Shown here: positions 1 through 8,330 of the stretch, in pieces
Position numbering within the stretch: the first letter of the stretch is position 1
Layout of the letters: every line of letters begins with the position of its first letter
Assembly: GCA_022825675.1 (NCBI GenBank)
Contig: JAJDWK010000004.1
Span: forward strand, 30,301 to 94,300
Reading direction: 5' to 3'
Length of the DNA: 64,000 nt
Origin: Anaerolineae bacterium
GTDB lineage: Bacteria > Chloroflexota > Anaerolineae > Aggregatilineales > Phototrophicaceae
The notes under the pieces: model-generated
Database searches by the model: none
What the model saw: only the letters and a program-made list of their open reading frames with translations
What the model was told of the DNA's origin: nothing
Made by a program: the position numbers and the translations under genes

Positions 1-266
1 GGGCTGACGCCCAGGCGATATTGCACGATATTAAATGCCAGCGGCTCGCCATCGCGGTCATAGATCAGCCCGCGCTCCGCCGGGATGCGCAAAGTTGTAT
101 TGGTGATGGAACTGCCAATTTTTTCCAGCTCTTGCCGCACCGAACGCGGGAAGAACTGGAAGTTCGCCAGGTTAAAGACCAGGTAGGCGGCAATGGCGAT
201 GAGAAAGATCGCCACAAAAGGCATCCGCAACTGAATAGTCGCCTGCTGTTTGGATCTACCCTCCAT
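1..266 (-). CDS. ftsI: Penicillin-binding protein (FtsI/PBP2-like), N-terminal part, cut by window edge
   Basis: This is the first 88 or so residues of a class B penicillin-binding protein, the septal or elongation transpeptidase that cross-links peptidoglycan outside the membrane. A short cytoplasmic N-terminus is followed by one membrane anchor at about residues 15-34 and then the dimerisation-domain start, with the signature AERGLIYDRDGEPLA near residue 65. The transpeptidase SxxK, SxN and KTG boxes lie beyond the left edge. The ATG sits 13 nt after the stop of the FtsL-like gene, and the order rsmH-ftsL-ftsI is the classic dcw order, which favours FtsI over other class B PBPs. The family call is firm; the exact paralogue is inferred from context. 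Confidence 0.85.
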   Translation of the reverse strand, partial: MEGRSKQQATIQLRMPFVAIFLIAIAAYLVFNLANFQFFPRSVRQELEKIGSSITNTTLRIPAERGLIYDRDGEPLAFNIVQYRLGVS

Positions 267-279
267 TGCGGCGGCCTCG

Positions 280-750
280 TTATTCCCCAAAGGACTCAAA
301 TTGCGCGCGCAGCAAGGCGAATTGCTGTTCCAGCCAGCCGCTGAAGGTCTGGTCATAGGCGGGCGCAACTGGCGCGGCGGCTTTTGCATCCGCCGCCGCA
401 AGCGCTTTTGCCTCGCGCTGGGGCTGATAGCCCGGGATGTACAGATAGTCGATATCGGCATTGGTGGCGGGGCTGAAGCCAAGCGCCACCGCCCGCGCGT
501 ACAGGCGCGGCACCGTGCGGTAACTCGCGATTTCGCCGATGATTTGCTCGTTCTGCCGCTTGATTTGGTCGCGCCGGCTAATCAGGTCTTCAATGGCGCG
601 GTTGGTGATGGCGAAAGAAGCCACTTGCGACAAATACAAGCTGCCGAGAATCAGCAGAACCGCCACGCCCAATACCGCCAGGGCAGTGGCTTGATTGCGC
701 GTCTGCAAGCGCCCGCGTCTGTGGGTATGCTGAGAGCTGGCTTGCGACAT
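280..750 (-). CDS. ftsL: FtsL-like septum component
   Basis: A 156-aa single-pass protein. It has a basic, polar N-terminus, one membrane helix at about residues 23-43 (ALAVLGVAVLLILGSLYL), then a heptad-like stretch (ISRRDQIKRQNEQIIGEIAS) that should form the coiled coil typical of FtsL/DivIC, and an Ala-rich tail. FtsL proteins are too divergent to be named by sequence alone, so the call rests on topology and on its place between rsmH and ftsI. I chose the ATG at 750; an in-frame TTG nine bases upstream is the alternative. Partners would be DivIC/FtsB and FtsQ in the divisome. Confidence 0.72.
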   Translation of the reverse strand: MSQASSQHTHRRGRLQTRNQATALAVLGVAVLLILGSLYLSQVASFAITNRAIEDLISRRDQIKRQNEQIIGEIASYRTVPRLYARAVALGFSPATNADIDYLYIPGYQPQREAKALAAADAKAAAPVAPAYDQTFSGWLEQQFALLRAQFESFGE

Positions 751-871
751 ATACCCCAATTTCTGTGATAGTGTTGCGCCCGAAAACGAAGGGCTGCGCC
801 CGCCGAGCCGGATTTGCGATAGTCACCTTCCAATGTAGCAAAGTTGGCGCGGGGCGCAACTGCGCTCGCGC

Positions 872-1843
872 TCATTCCAGTTTTTCGACCACACGCAGCT
901 TGGCGCTGCGGGCGCGCGGATTCGCCGCGATCTCGGCGCTGCTTGGCGGCAGCGGCTTCCGCCACAGCCGGCGGACGCGGGCGCGCCGCTCTTTGATAGA
1001 AGCCATGCCCGGCGGCGCGACGACAGTTGTCGCCAGCTCCCGAAAGCGCCGCTTGACGATGCGGTCTTCCAAACTGTGATACGAGAGCACCGCCAGCCTG
1101 CCGCCGGGACGAAGCAAGTCGATGGCGATGGGAATCACCGCCTCGACCGCTTGCAGCTCCCCGTTGACGGCAATGCGCAGCGCCTGGAAGACCTTTGTCG
1201 CCGGATGAATTTTTGCCTTGCGCCGCGCCGCCGCTGGCAGGGCGTCCGCCACCAGCCGCGCCAGCTGCGAAGTGCTTTCAAGCGGGCGAGCGTGGATGAT
1301 GGCGCACGCTATCCGCCGCGCGTATTTCTCTTCGCCGTAACGGTAGAAGAGCTGCGCCAGCGCCGCTTCCGGGCTGCTGTTGAGCACATCGGCGGCGGTT
1401 GTCCCGCTCGCGGTGTCAAAGCGCATGTCCAAAGGCGCGTCAAAGCGAAAGGCGAAGCCGCGCCGCCGGTCGTCCAATTGCAGCGAAGACAAGCCCAAAT
1501 CCAGGAGTATGGCATCCGCCGCCGCCCAGCCGAGCGCGCGCGCGGCCTGCCCCATGTTGATGTAGCTGCCATGAAAGAAATTGACGCGCTCGCCATATCC
1601 CGCCAGCCGCGCGCGGGCGATCGCCAGTGCCTGCGCGTCAAGGTCACAGAGCAGCGCTTCGCTGATGCCCGCGTCCAGCAGCGCCTGGCTGTGCCCGCCA
1701 GCGCCGGCAGTGCCATCAACCAGGCGGCGCACTTCGGGCGCGTCCGCGCTTAAGGCCTCAAGCACCTCAGCCAACATCACGGGGATATGTTGGAGCGGGC
1801 TGGTGGCTTGCCCGCCTTCTGGCAGTGCGCTTTGGCTGGTCAT
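872..1843 (-). CDS. rsmH: 16S rRNA (cytosine(1402)-N(4))-methyltransferase RsmH
   Basis: A 323-aa SAM-dependent methyltransferase acting on C1402 in the ribosomal P site. The family start HIPVMLAEVLEAL is followed by SAM motif I (DGTAGAGGHSQALL). Further signatures are DLGLSSLQLDDRRRGFAF, HPATKVFQALRIAVN and the C-terminal LAVLSYHSLEDRIVK. Length is normal for RsmH. It opens the division cluster here, with no mraZ in front, and about 120 nt separate it from ftsL. No Shine-Dalgarno sequence precedes the ATG. A TATCAT hexamer lies only six bases upstream, so the message could be leaderless, but no good -35 is visible. An in-frame TTG at 1864 is less likely because it adds residues not conserved in the family. 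Confidence 0.95.
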   Translation of the reverse strand: MTSQSALPEGGQATSPLQHIPVMLAEVLEALSADAPEVRRLVDGTAGAGGHSQALLDAGISEALLCDLDAQALAIARARLAGYGERVNFFHGSYINMGQAARALGWAAADAILLDLGLSSLQLDDRRRGFAFRFDAPLDMRFDTASGTTAADVLNSSPEAALAQLFYRYGEEKYARRIACAIIHARPLESTSQLARLVADALPAAARRKAKIHPATKVFQALRIAVNGELQAVEAVIPIAIDLLRPGGRLAVLSYHSLEDRIVKRRFRELATTVVAPPGMASIKERRARVRRLWRKPLPPSSAEIAANPRARSAKLRVVEKLE

Positions 1844-1942
1844 GCTAAAATGATAGCGTCGCAAAGCGCGAAAGAGTATGCTGCGCTAAAGCTGCAACAT
1901 AGAAATGAGAATGTATAACGGCGAAGATTCAACAGGGATTTA

Positions 1943-2038
1943 ACCACCGGGTTCACCGAGGTACATTGAGCAAAGCATGAGAGAACTTCTTTACACCTTA
2001 TTCTCAGTATTCTCAATCTCCTCTGTGTCCTCGGTGGT
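1943..2038. repeat. Imperfect inverted-repeat element between rsmH and uvrC
   Basis: Two 19-base arms face each other: 1943-1961 (ACCACCGGGTTCACCGAGG) and 2020-2038 (CCTCTGTGTCCTCGGTGGT). The left arm matches the reverse complement of the right arm at 15 of 19 positions. The 58-base centre is AT-richer than the flanking genes. No gene fits the 243-base gap. The arm resembles the GGACACAGAGG type of intergenic repeat that I recall from many environmental bacterial genomes. A partial echo, CTCTGTGTCCT, recurs at 9089-9099. It may be a small non-autonomous element or a REP-like repeat. Confidence 0.55.
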
Positions 2039-2107
2039 AAGGGTTGTGTGCCACCTATGCAGAAGCCACCCAATTTGCGCGTGACTAAATGGAATAACAT
2101 CTGAACC

Positions 2108-3994
2108 ATGGCTTACGAAAAACCGCCACACATTGAGACGATTCTAAAGAATTTGCCGGCAAAACCGGGCGTCTACCTGCTGAAGAATCGGCGCGGCAAG
2201 ATTCTCTATGTCGGCAAGGCGAAACGGCTGCGCAACCGCGTACGCAGTTATTTCACGGCGCAGGCGGATGGCAACAGCAAAACCCTGCGCCTGCGCGCGG
2301 AAGTCGATGACATCGATTTCATCATCACCGAAAGCGAAGTCAAAGCGCTCATCCTGGAAGAGACGCTCATCAAGAGGCACAAGCCGCGCTTTAACATCGA
2401 GCTCAAGGATGACAAGCGCTATCCTTATATCCGCGTCGGCTGGGCGGACGCCTTCCCCAAGGTAGAAACGACCCGCCGCGTGCAAAACGATGGCGCGCGC
2501 TATTTTGGACCTTACACCGCCATGTGGGTGGTGCAGAAGACCTTGAGCGATTTGCGGCGCGCCTTCCCCTATTTGACTTGCGACCGCGAAATCACGGGCG
2601 CGGACGAACGCGCCTGCCTCTTTCACGACATCAAGCTCTGCAACGCGCCCTGCATCGGCGTTGTTGACCGCGAGCGCTACCGCGCTATGATACAGGAATT
2701 GATGGATGTGCTGGGCGGCAAGGCGGAAGCGGTGCAGCGCCGCCTGGTATCGGAGATGAATGCCGCGGCGGAAGCGCTTAATTTTGAGAAAGCGGCCGCC
2801 ATCCGCGACCAGCTGCAAGCCATTGATTACATCACCAACAAACATAAGGCGGTTGGCAGAGCCATGACCGACCACGATGTGATTGCCCTGGCGCGCGCCG
2901 ACCGCGATGCTACGGTGCAAATCATGTTCATCCGCAACGGCAAGCTCATCGGCAGCGATTCCCGCGCCATGCGCAATACGGAAGGCGAAAGCGACCAGGC
3001 GGTGCTTGAGCAATTCATCAGCCAATTTTACGCCGCGTCCAGCAATATCCCGCGCGAATTGATTTTGCCCAACGAAGTGGAAGAGGCGCGCATTTTGGAA
3101 CGCTGGCTGAGCGACAAGCGGGCAAGCTCCAAAGTGACAATCCATGTGCCTCAACGCGGGGACAAGCGCAAACTCATCAAGCTGGCGCAAGAAAATGCCT
3201 GCGAGAGCTTGCAGATGATGCGCGCGCAATACGAAGCCGACAGCACCAAACACGAAGCCGCCATGGCGGAGCTGATGGCGGCGCTCAAGCTGCCGCGCAT
3301 CCCCAACCGGATTGAATGCTTCGACATCAGCACCACCCAGGGCACCGCGATTGTGGCGAGCCGCGTGGTCTTCCTGCGCGGCGTGCCACGGAAAAGCGAA
3401 TACCGCCGCTTTAATATCCGCAGCGTCGCGCATAGCGGCGCTGACGATTATCAATCCTTGCGCGAGGCGCTGACCCGCCGCTTCCTCCGTTGGAAACGCG
3501 CGGCAGAAAGCGAAAGCGAAGTGGCGCCTGATGGCAGCGAAAAAGACGAAACCTGGCGTCTGCTGCCGGACTTGCTGCTGATAGACGGCGGGCGCGGGCA
3601 GCTCAATATCGCGCGCGCCGTGCTGGCGGAATTTGAACTTACGCAACGGGTGCCGCTGGCATCCCTGGCGAAACGGATTGAAGAAATCTTCGTGCCGGGC
3701 GAAAGCGGCTCGATATATCTGCCGCGCAGCAGCGAAGCCTTGTATCTTGTGCAGCGCGCGCGTGATGAAGCCCACCGCTTCGCCATCACCAGCCACCGCA
3801 ACCGCCGGCGCAAGAAAAGCCTGGCGAGCCGGCTGGAGACTGTGCCCGGCATCGGACCCAAGCGGCGCAAAGTCTTGCTGCGGCATTTTGAGAATTCGAT
3901 AGACGCCATCCGCCGCGCCAGCGTGGGCGAGCTCGCCGAGATTAATGGCATCAGCCAGGAGGTCGCGCTCAACATCAAGTCGCATTTGGATTGA
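2108..3994 (+). CDS. uvrC: Excinuclease ABC subunit C
   Basis: UvrC makes the dual incisions around bulky DNA lesions after UvrA/UvrB loading. The 628-aa length is typical. An N-terminal GIY-YIG nuclease domain (KPGVYLLKNRRGKILYVGKA, residues 18-37) is followed by a small cysteine cluster near residues 160-180 (CDRE, CLFHDIKLCNAPC). A UVR motif near residue 215 (NFEKAAAIRDQLQAI) binds UvrB. The RNase H-like second nuclease domain follows (ECFDISTTQGTA, LLIDGGRGQLN), and tandem helix-hairpin-helix motifs close the protein (VPGIGPKRRKVLLRHF and EINGISQEVALNIKSHL). It is not co-transcribed with rsmH, which lies on the other strand. Confidence 0.97.
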   Translation: MAYEKPPHIETILKNLPAKPGVYLLKNRRGKILYVGKAKRLRNRVRSYFTAQADGNSKTLRLRAEVDDIDFIITESEVKALILEETLIKRHKPRFNIELKDDKRYPYIRVGWADAFPKVETTRRVQNDGARYFGPYTAMWVVQKTLSDLRRAFPYLTCDREITGADERACLFHDIKLCNAPCIGVVDRERYRAMIQELMDVLGGKAEAVQRRLVSEMNAAAEALNFEKAAAIRDQLQAIDYITNKHKAVGRAMTDHDVIALARADRDATVQIMFIRNGKLIGSDSRAMRNTEGESDQAVLEQFISQFYAASSNIPRELILPNEVEEARILERWLSDKRASSKVTIHVPQRGDKRKLIKLAQENACESLQMMRAQYEADSTKHEAAMAELMAALKLPRIPNRIECFDISTTQGTAIVASRVVFLRGVPRKSEYRRFNIRSVAHSGADDYQSLREALTRRFLRWKRAAESESEVAPDGSEKDETWRLLPDLLLIDGGRGQLNIARAVLAEFELTQRVPLASLAKRIEEIFVPGESGSIYLPRSSEALYLVQRARDEAHRFAITSHRNRRRKKSLASRLETVPGIGPKRRKVLLRHFENSIDAIRRASVGELAEINGISQEVALNIKSHLD

Positions 3995-4076
3995 GCGTGT
4001 TGTTTTTCTTTTTCATCTCTTTCGTTCAAAAGCAAAAGGCTAGCGCATTTGTCTACATTGACAGACCTTGCGCCAC

Positions 4077-4105
4077 TTGACAGGACTGCCACCTAAAGAT
4101 ATGAT
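4077..4105 (+). promoter_or_regulatory. Consensus sigma70-type promoter for the 84-aa/DUF2335 pair
   Basis: TTGACA at 4077-4082, a 17-base spacer and TATGAT at 4100-4105. The predicted start point is near 4112, about 20 bases before the ATG at 4133. Six of six bases match at -35 and five of six at -10, which is uncommon in this GC-rich window. A second TTGACA at 4058-4063 has no -10 at the right distance. Confidence 0.7.
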
Positions 4106-4132
4106 TGGGCTTGAATAGCGTGAGAAAAGATT

Positions 4133-4387
4133 ATGGCAAATAACAGAACAGTCAATTCGTTAGTCAGGCCGAAGCGCCCATTGTTGCGCGGCATAATGAG
4201 CCTGTTTGATTTTAATGGCACCTTGCATAATGAGCTTATTGAAGAGATTCGCGCGCGTTATCGTAAGCCGCTGCCATTGCCATCCTCGGCAGATGCGATT
4301 CGCGCGACATGGCAAGCTGTTGGCGACAGCATGTCCTCGGCAATCGCTGAATACGAAAGGGAGAACGGCAAGAAAGAACGCGAGTGA
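4133..4387 (+). CDS. Small hypothetical protein (84 aa)
   Basis: I do not recognise this family. The protein is basic at the N-terminus, has no membrane helix or signal peptide, and ends in a charged helix (IAEYERENGKKERE). Reality is supported by the near-consensus promoter just upstream and by a GTGA overlap with the next gene, which implies translational coupling. An AAAAGA lies before the ATG; an internal ATG at 4196 (MSLFDFNG) is a possible later start. Base composition is visibly less GC-rich than the flanking uvrC and serA, which suggests a later arrival. It is probably a partner of the DUF2335 membrane protein, but this rests on operon structure only. Confidence 0.6.
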   Translation: MANNRTVNSLVRPKRPLLRGIMSLFDFNGTLHNELIEEIRARYRKPLPLPSSADAIRATWQAVGDSMSSAIAEYERENGKKERE

Positions 4388-4917
4388 GCGACAAAAGCAA
4401 CCTTGAAGAACTACCGCTCGATACTGCGGAGTTGCTGAACAAAAGCCCAATTACGGCGGAATTGTTGCAGGATTTGCCACAAGAAAAACGGGCTGAGTTG
4501 CTCCGAGCGCTTGTGGCGTTTAGGCTTGAAATCGAGCAAGTAGAGCAGTATTCGGGTCCCATCCCACATCCAAGTATTGTAGAAAGATACGAACAAACCT
4601 TGCCCGGTAGCGCTGACAGAATTCTGGCAATGGCGGAAGCGCGGCAAGCCGCCAACATAGGTTTGGAGCAGCAACATCAGCAGGATAGAGTAAAAGTGGA
4701 TATGGCTGCGATACAGGGAATGGTTTGGAATGTCCGGTTGGGGATGTTTCTAGTGGTTGGATTAGCGCTCGCAGTCGTCCTCATTGGAATGCGAGTTATG
4801 GAGCTGGGGCATAGCGCCGAAGGCTTCGCTTTGATTGTTGGCGCTGCCTGCGGTATCGGCATCGCCTACATGAAGAGCTTTGCGCGCAATCCTAGCCAAG
4901 ATGAGCAAGTGGAATAA
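4384..4917 (+). CDS. DUF2335 family membrane protein
   Basis: A 177-aa protein with a soluble N-terminal two thirds and two membrane helices at the C-terminus (about residues 118-136 and 145-163), followed by a short charged tail. The middle contains GPIPHPSIVERYEQTLPGSADRILAMAE, read here as GPIPHP, then YEQTLPGSADRIL, the hallmark of DUF2335, a family of unknown function. The GTG start overlaps the TGA of the upstream gene. The soluble-domain-plus-hairpin design resembles membrane sensors or two-helix effectors, but no function is established. Its composition is lower in GC than its neighbours. Confidence 0.75.
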   Translation: MSDKSNLEELPLDTAELLNKSPITAELLQDLPQEKRAELLRALVAFRLEIEQVEQYSGPIPHPSIVERYEQTLPGSADRILAMAEARQAANIGLEQQHQQDRVKVDMAAIQGMVWNVRLGMFLVVGLALAVVLIGMRVMELGHSAEGFALIVGAACGIGIAYMKSFARNPSQDEQVE

Positions 4918-4954
4918 GTTCTCGACTGCTTGCATATTGTGGCGGCAGTTCTGC

Positions 4955-4974
4955 CAAAGCGAAGAGCTTTGTTT
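4955..4974 (+). terminator. Possible weak terminator after the DUF2335 gene
   Basis: A six-pair stem, CAAAGC / GCTTTG with a GAAGA loop, followed by TTT, 38 bases past the stop and before the convergent serA. The stem is short and the T tract is only three bases, so this is a weak candidate. Confidence 0.3.
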
Positions 4975-5031
4975 GGTCTGGCTGCGATAAGCGCGTAGAC
5001 CTCCGCATTTTACGGTAAGGAGACAAGACTC

Positions 5032-6624
5032 CTATATCGTCAGCTGATGCACATGGCGGATGAACTCCTGCTGCCGCAGGCTTGCCATCAGCGCTTCTGG
5101 CAGCGCCTGGTCAAAGCTGAGCACGGTCAAAGTATTGCCGCCGGGCTGTGCGCGCCCCGTGTGCCAGCTCGCGATATTCACGCCGTGCCGCGCCATCAAA
5201 CTGCCCACTTGCCCGATGACGCCAGGGGTGTCGTAACTGCCCATCACCAGCAGATTGCCCCGCGGCTCAAAATGCACACGATATTCGTTGATTTGCAGGA
5301 TATAAGGTTTCTGCCGGTCAAGCAAAGTGCCGGCGATGCTAATCTCTTCGCCGCCTTCCAGCGTAACCTGGCAGGTGATGACATTGCGATATTCGCTGAT
5401 TTTGATGCCCTTGGCTTGCGTGATTTGCCAGCCGCGCTCCGCCGCCAGCAAAGGCGCGTTGACATAACTGACCTGCGCGCCCAGGATTGGGCTGAGCAAG
5501 CCCTTCAAAATGCCAACCGTCATCGGCTTTATCAGCCCATTCATATCGTCGCCGATGATTTCGATGGCGATGCGCCGGATAGGGCTGCGCGCCAAGATAT
5601 GCTGCAGCGCCCCCAGGCTCTCGGCAAGCTGCATAAAAGGGCGAAGCTCGTCATAGCTCAGCCCCGGCAGCAGCGGCATATTCACCACATTGCGATAATC
5701 GCGGTCGCTGAGGGCATCGATGACCTGCCGCGCGATCTGCAGCGACAAATCCTGCCGCGCCTCGACCGTATTGTCGCCGATATGAGGCGTATGAATGACC
5801 CGATCTAAGCCAATCAGCGGGCTGTTGAATGGCGGCTCTTCGTTCCAGACATCCAGCGCGACCCCCGCCAAATGCCCGCTTTTCAGCGCCGCCGCCAGCA
5901 GCGCTTCATCCACAATGCCGCCATGCGCGGTGTTGATGAAATAAGCGCCTTTTTTAAGCTGGCGCAGCGACGCGGCGTCAAAGAAATCCTGCGTTTCTTG
6001 CGTCGCCGGCACATGCATGCTGAGGTAATCCGCCACGGGAAGCACCTCGTTTAATGCCGCCAATTCTATGCGCTTGTCGTTGACCTGCTCCTCGCGGATA
6101 TAGGGGTCGTATGCCAGCACCGTCATGCCCAGCGCCAGACAATGGCGGGCGACGCGCGCCCCCACTCTGCCCAGCCCGATGATGCCCGCTGTCTTGCCAT
6201 GCAATTGGGAGCCGGCTTGCTTGCCGCGGTCAAATGTCCAGTAGCCATCGCGCAGGGTCTCATGCGTTGCGGGCAGGTTGCGGCTTAGCGCCAGCATCAG
6301 CAGCAAAGTGTGCTCGGCGGCGGCGATGGCGCTGCCGCCCGGGGCGTGCATCACCAAAATGCCGCGCGCGGTGGCGCAGTCGATATCCACGCCCGTCAAG
6401 CCGGCGGACATGCGCGCGATCAGCCGCAGCCGCGGCGCCGCTTCTATCAGCGGCGCGTCCAGCGTGAAGTCCGAGCGGCTTATGATGGCGGTCGCGTCCG
6501 CCAGTGCCGCGCGCACGCTGGCGGTTTTTGGCGGCACCACACTGACACGCCCGCCCGCATGGCTCTGCAACCGCTTGATGCCAGCCGCCGTCAAATCGGT
6601 GGCGACAACAATATGCTCGCTCAC
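5032..6624 (-). CDS. serA: D-3-phosphoglycerate dehydrogenase
   Basis: This enzyme oxidises 3-phosphoglycerate with NAD to 3-phosphohydroxypyruvate, the first step of serine synthesis. The 530-aa protein is the long, ACT-domain form. The substrate domain comes first, then the Rossmann fold (GIIGLGRVGARVARHCLALG, about residues 146-165). The catalytic-region motifs are NTAHGGIVDE and the histidine in VIHTPHIGDNT. After an intervening domain the C-terminal ACT domain (YDTPGVIGQVGSLMARHGVN) should bind serine for feedback control. The start is GTG, overlapping the TGA of the upstream HAD gene by four bases. serB lies two genes upstream, so two of the three phosphorylated-pathway steps are together; serC is not in the window. 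Confidence 0.95.
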   Translation of the reverse strand: MSEHIVVATDLTAAGIKRLQSHAGGRVSVVPPKTASVRAALADATAIISRSDFTLDAPLIEAAPRLRLIARMSAGLTGVDIDCATARGILVMHAPGGSAIAAAEHTLLLMLALSRNLPATHETLRDGYWTFDRGKQAGSQLHGKTAGIIGLGRVGARVARHCLALGMTVLAYDPYIREEQVNDKRIELAALNEVLPVADYLSMHVPATQETQDFFDAASLRQLKKGAYFINTAHGGIVDEALLAAALKSGHLAGVALDVWNEEPPFNSPLIGLDRVIHTPHIGDNTVEARQDLSLQIARQVIDALSDRDYRNVVNMPLLPGLSYDELRPFMQLAESLGALQHILARSPIRRIAIEIIGDDMNGLIKPMTVGILKGLLSPILGAQVSYVNAPLLAAERGWQITQAKGIKISEYRNVITCQVTLEGGEEISIAGTLLDRQKPYILQINEYRVHFEPRGNLLVMGSYDTPGVIGQVGSLMARHGVNIASWHTGRAQPGGNTLTVLSFDQALPEALMASLRQQEFIRHVHQLTI

Positions 6625-7292
6625 GCGAAGCTGCCCCCCGCCTTGAACTCTGCCAGAACTTCGTGCAGGCTGCTGTAAATATGCTGATTGATGTCGGCGA
6701 AATCCGCCAGCGCCGTATGGGAAGTGTCGGGCACGGTGTAGCAGGTCATGCCCGCCGCCAGCGCCGCCAGCGTGCCGAAGCGGCTGTCTTCCAGCGCCAG
6801 GCAGCGCGCTGGCGGGCAGCCCAAGCGCGCTGCCGCCCGCAAATAAATATCCGGCGCCGGCTTGCCGCGGGGCACAAACTCGGCGGAATAGCGCTGCGGA
6901 ATCAGCTCTGCCCAGCCCAGAAGATGCACAAAATGCTCGATGATGGCTTGCGACGAGCTGGAAGCGATGGCGCGCGGGATGCCGCGCCCGGCGATGTAGC
7001 GCAGCAGCGCGTCCGCGCCCGGCAATGGCTGGATGCGCGCGGCAGGCAGCGCCAGCATGCGCGCGGTAATCGCTTCTTCGATTGCCGCTGGCGTCTGCCC
7101 GAGCTTGGGGTAATAGCGCTGCAAAATCGCCGCGAATTCATCCACGCGCATACCGATGCCCATTTCGCGCACCTCGGCGCTGTAGCGATAGCCATGCGCT
7201 TCTATCAGCTCGACTTCGACCTCATGCCAGACTGGTTCCGAATCTACCAGCAAGCCGTCCATATCAAAGATGATTGCGTCGAACTTTTTCAT
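6621..7292 (-). CDS. HAD-superfamily phosphatase (beta-phosphoglucomutase/HxpB-like)
   Basis: A 223-aa haloacid-dehalogenase-fold hydrolase. Motif I is FDMDGLLVDSEPVWHE at residues 9-24, with the nucleophile and acid aspartates spaced DxD. An alpha-helical cap of about 60 residues follows, then motif II (ASSSS), the motif III lysine (PRGKPAPDIYL) and motif IV (LEDSRFG). This layout fits sugar-phosphate phosphatases such as HxpB/YniC or phosphoglycolate phosphatase. The gene lies directly between serB and serA with almost no spacing, so it may repair or clean up a side product of this pathway, though the substrate cannot be read from sequence. Confidence 0.85.
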   Translation of the reverse strand: MKKFDAIIFDMDGLLVDSEPVWHEVEVELIEAHGYRYSAEVREMGIGMRVDEFAAILQRYYPKLGQTPAAIEEAITARMLALPAARIQPLPGADALLRYIAGRGIPRAIASSSSQAIIEHFVHLLGWAELIPQRYSAEFVPRGKPAPDIYLRAAARLGCPPARCLALEDSRFGTLAALAAGMTCYTVPDTSHTALADFADINQHIYSSLHEVLAEFKAGGSFA

Positions 7293-8153
7293 CTATTCCA
7301 GTCCAATCCCATTCCTGAACTCGGCTTGAAAGCGCGCGCGCAGCCCCGCATCCTGAAAGCTGCTGTCAGCGCCTGTCAGCGCCTGTGATATGCCTTTGCG
7401 ATACAGCGCTTCGTGCTCGGTTGCCTGCGCTCGCTGCCAGCCGCGCGCCCCCGCCGCTATCGGCAGGATTGCGGCGAGCGATGGCGCGCGCAGATAGATA
7501 TCCGCCGCCGCCGCGACCGCGTCACGGGCGACAACGCCGCCATAACCGACAAACAGGTCGACGCTGTCCCGCGCCGCCAGGTCAGAAGCGCCGTCGCCAA
7601 TCATCAAGCGCCGCCCGGGCACAGCGCCCGCCAGCTCCTCGATTATCTGCGCTTTGCCGCTGGAAACCGTCAGCGGACCGTCGCTGTAATCCAGATAAGC
7701 CTTGCTTTGCTGCGCCTGCGGCTCGTGATAGCGCCACCACTTGCCGGAAAGCTCATTATATTCCAGCTCGACCGCGCGGATGCGCGCCGGCTCCAGCCCC
7801 AGCCGCCGCCCGAAACCCTTGACGGCGTCAATCAAACCGCCGCTGATGATGAAGACTTGCAGCCCGAGGAAGTGCAAGGCGGCGATGGTCGCCTGGGCGT
7901 CTTCGACCATGGTCTGCCAATAGCGCTCTTCCACCGCTTTGAGCTGGGCGCGCGTCGGCTTTATCGCTTGCAGGCGTTTGCCATAAACTTCACTTAGGTC
8001 CAGCTCGCCAGCCATCGCCTTGTTGGTCAGCAAGCCCACGCGCTGCTCTTTGCCTTTGAGCCGCGCCAATTCGTCTATGCCTTCAATTGTCGACAAAGTG
8101 CTGTCGCAATCAAAGAAGACCAAATCAAACGCTGCCCAGCGCGCTGGCGGCAT
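7293..8153 (-). CDS. serB: Phosphoserine phosphatase-like HAD hydrolase
   Basis: Predicted to release serine from phosphoserine. The 286-aa protein has HAD motif I (LVFFDCDSTLSTIEGIDEL), the SerB-type helical region with RVGLLTNKAMAGELD, motif II (FIISGGLIDAVKGFGRRLG) and motif IV (MIGDGASDLAARDSVDLF). This is the SerB-type signature rather than the generic HAD type. A C-terminal extension of about 60 residues has no family I recognise. The ATG at 8153 has a strong GGAGGGAAGG ribosome site, so the TTG at 8204 is unlikely. It leads a tight unit with the next HAD gene and serA. Confidence 0.85.
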   Translation of the reverse strand: MPPARWAAFDLVFFDCDSTLSTIEGIDELARLKGKEQRVGLLTNKAMAGELDLSEVYGKRLQAIKPTRAQLKAVEERYWQTMVEDAQATIAALHFLGLQVFIISGGLIDAVKGFGRRLGLEPARIRAVELEYNELSGKWWRYHEPQAQQSKAYLDYSDGPLTVSSGKAQIIEELAGAVPGRRLMIGDGASDLAARDSVDLFVGYGGVVARDAVAAAADIYLRAPSLAAILPIAAGARGWQRAQATEHEALYRKGISQALTGADSSFQDAGLRARFQAEFRNGIGLE

Positions 8154-8250
8154 GCTCTGCTTCCTTCCCTCCGAGACGGCTGTAGTATAGCCCCGGCGCG
8201 GCAAATGTATAGCGCTGGCTGCCCCGCCAGCGAATTGTCGCTTTGCCGCT

Positions 8251-8279
8251 CTTACACTGGCGGCTGGCTGTGCTATACT
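8251..8279 (+). promoter_or_regulatory. Promoter of the TetR-type regulator gene
   Basis: CTTACA (8251-8256), a 17-base spacer and TATACT (8274-8279), with TGC directly before the -10 giving an extended -10. Transcription should begin near 8286. The gap to the divergent serB gene is only 177 bases, so autoregulation here could also affect serB. Confidence 0.5.
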
Positions 8280-8330
8280 TAAAGGTGGGAAATCGTTTTG
8301 AATGCCCGCGTGAGTAGAGAGGAGGGTGGC

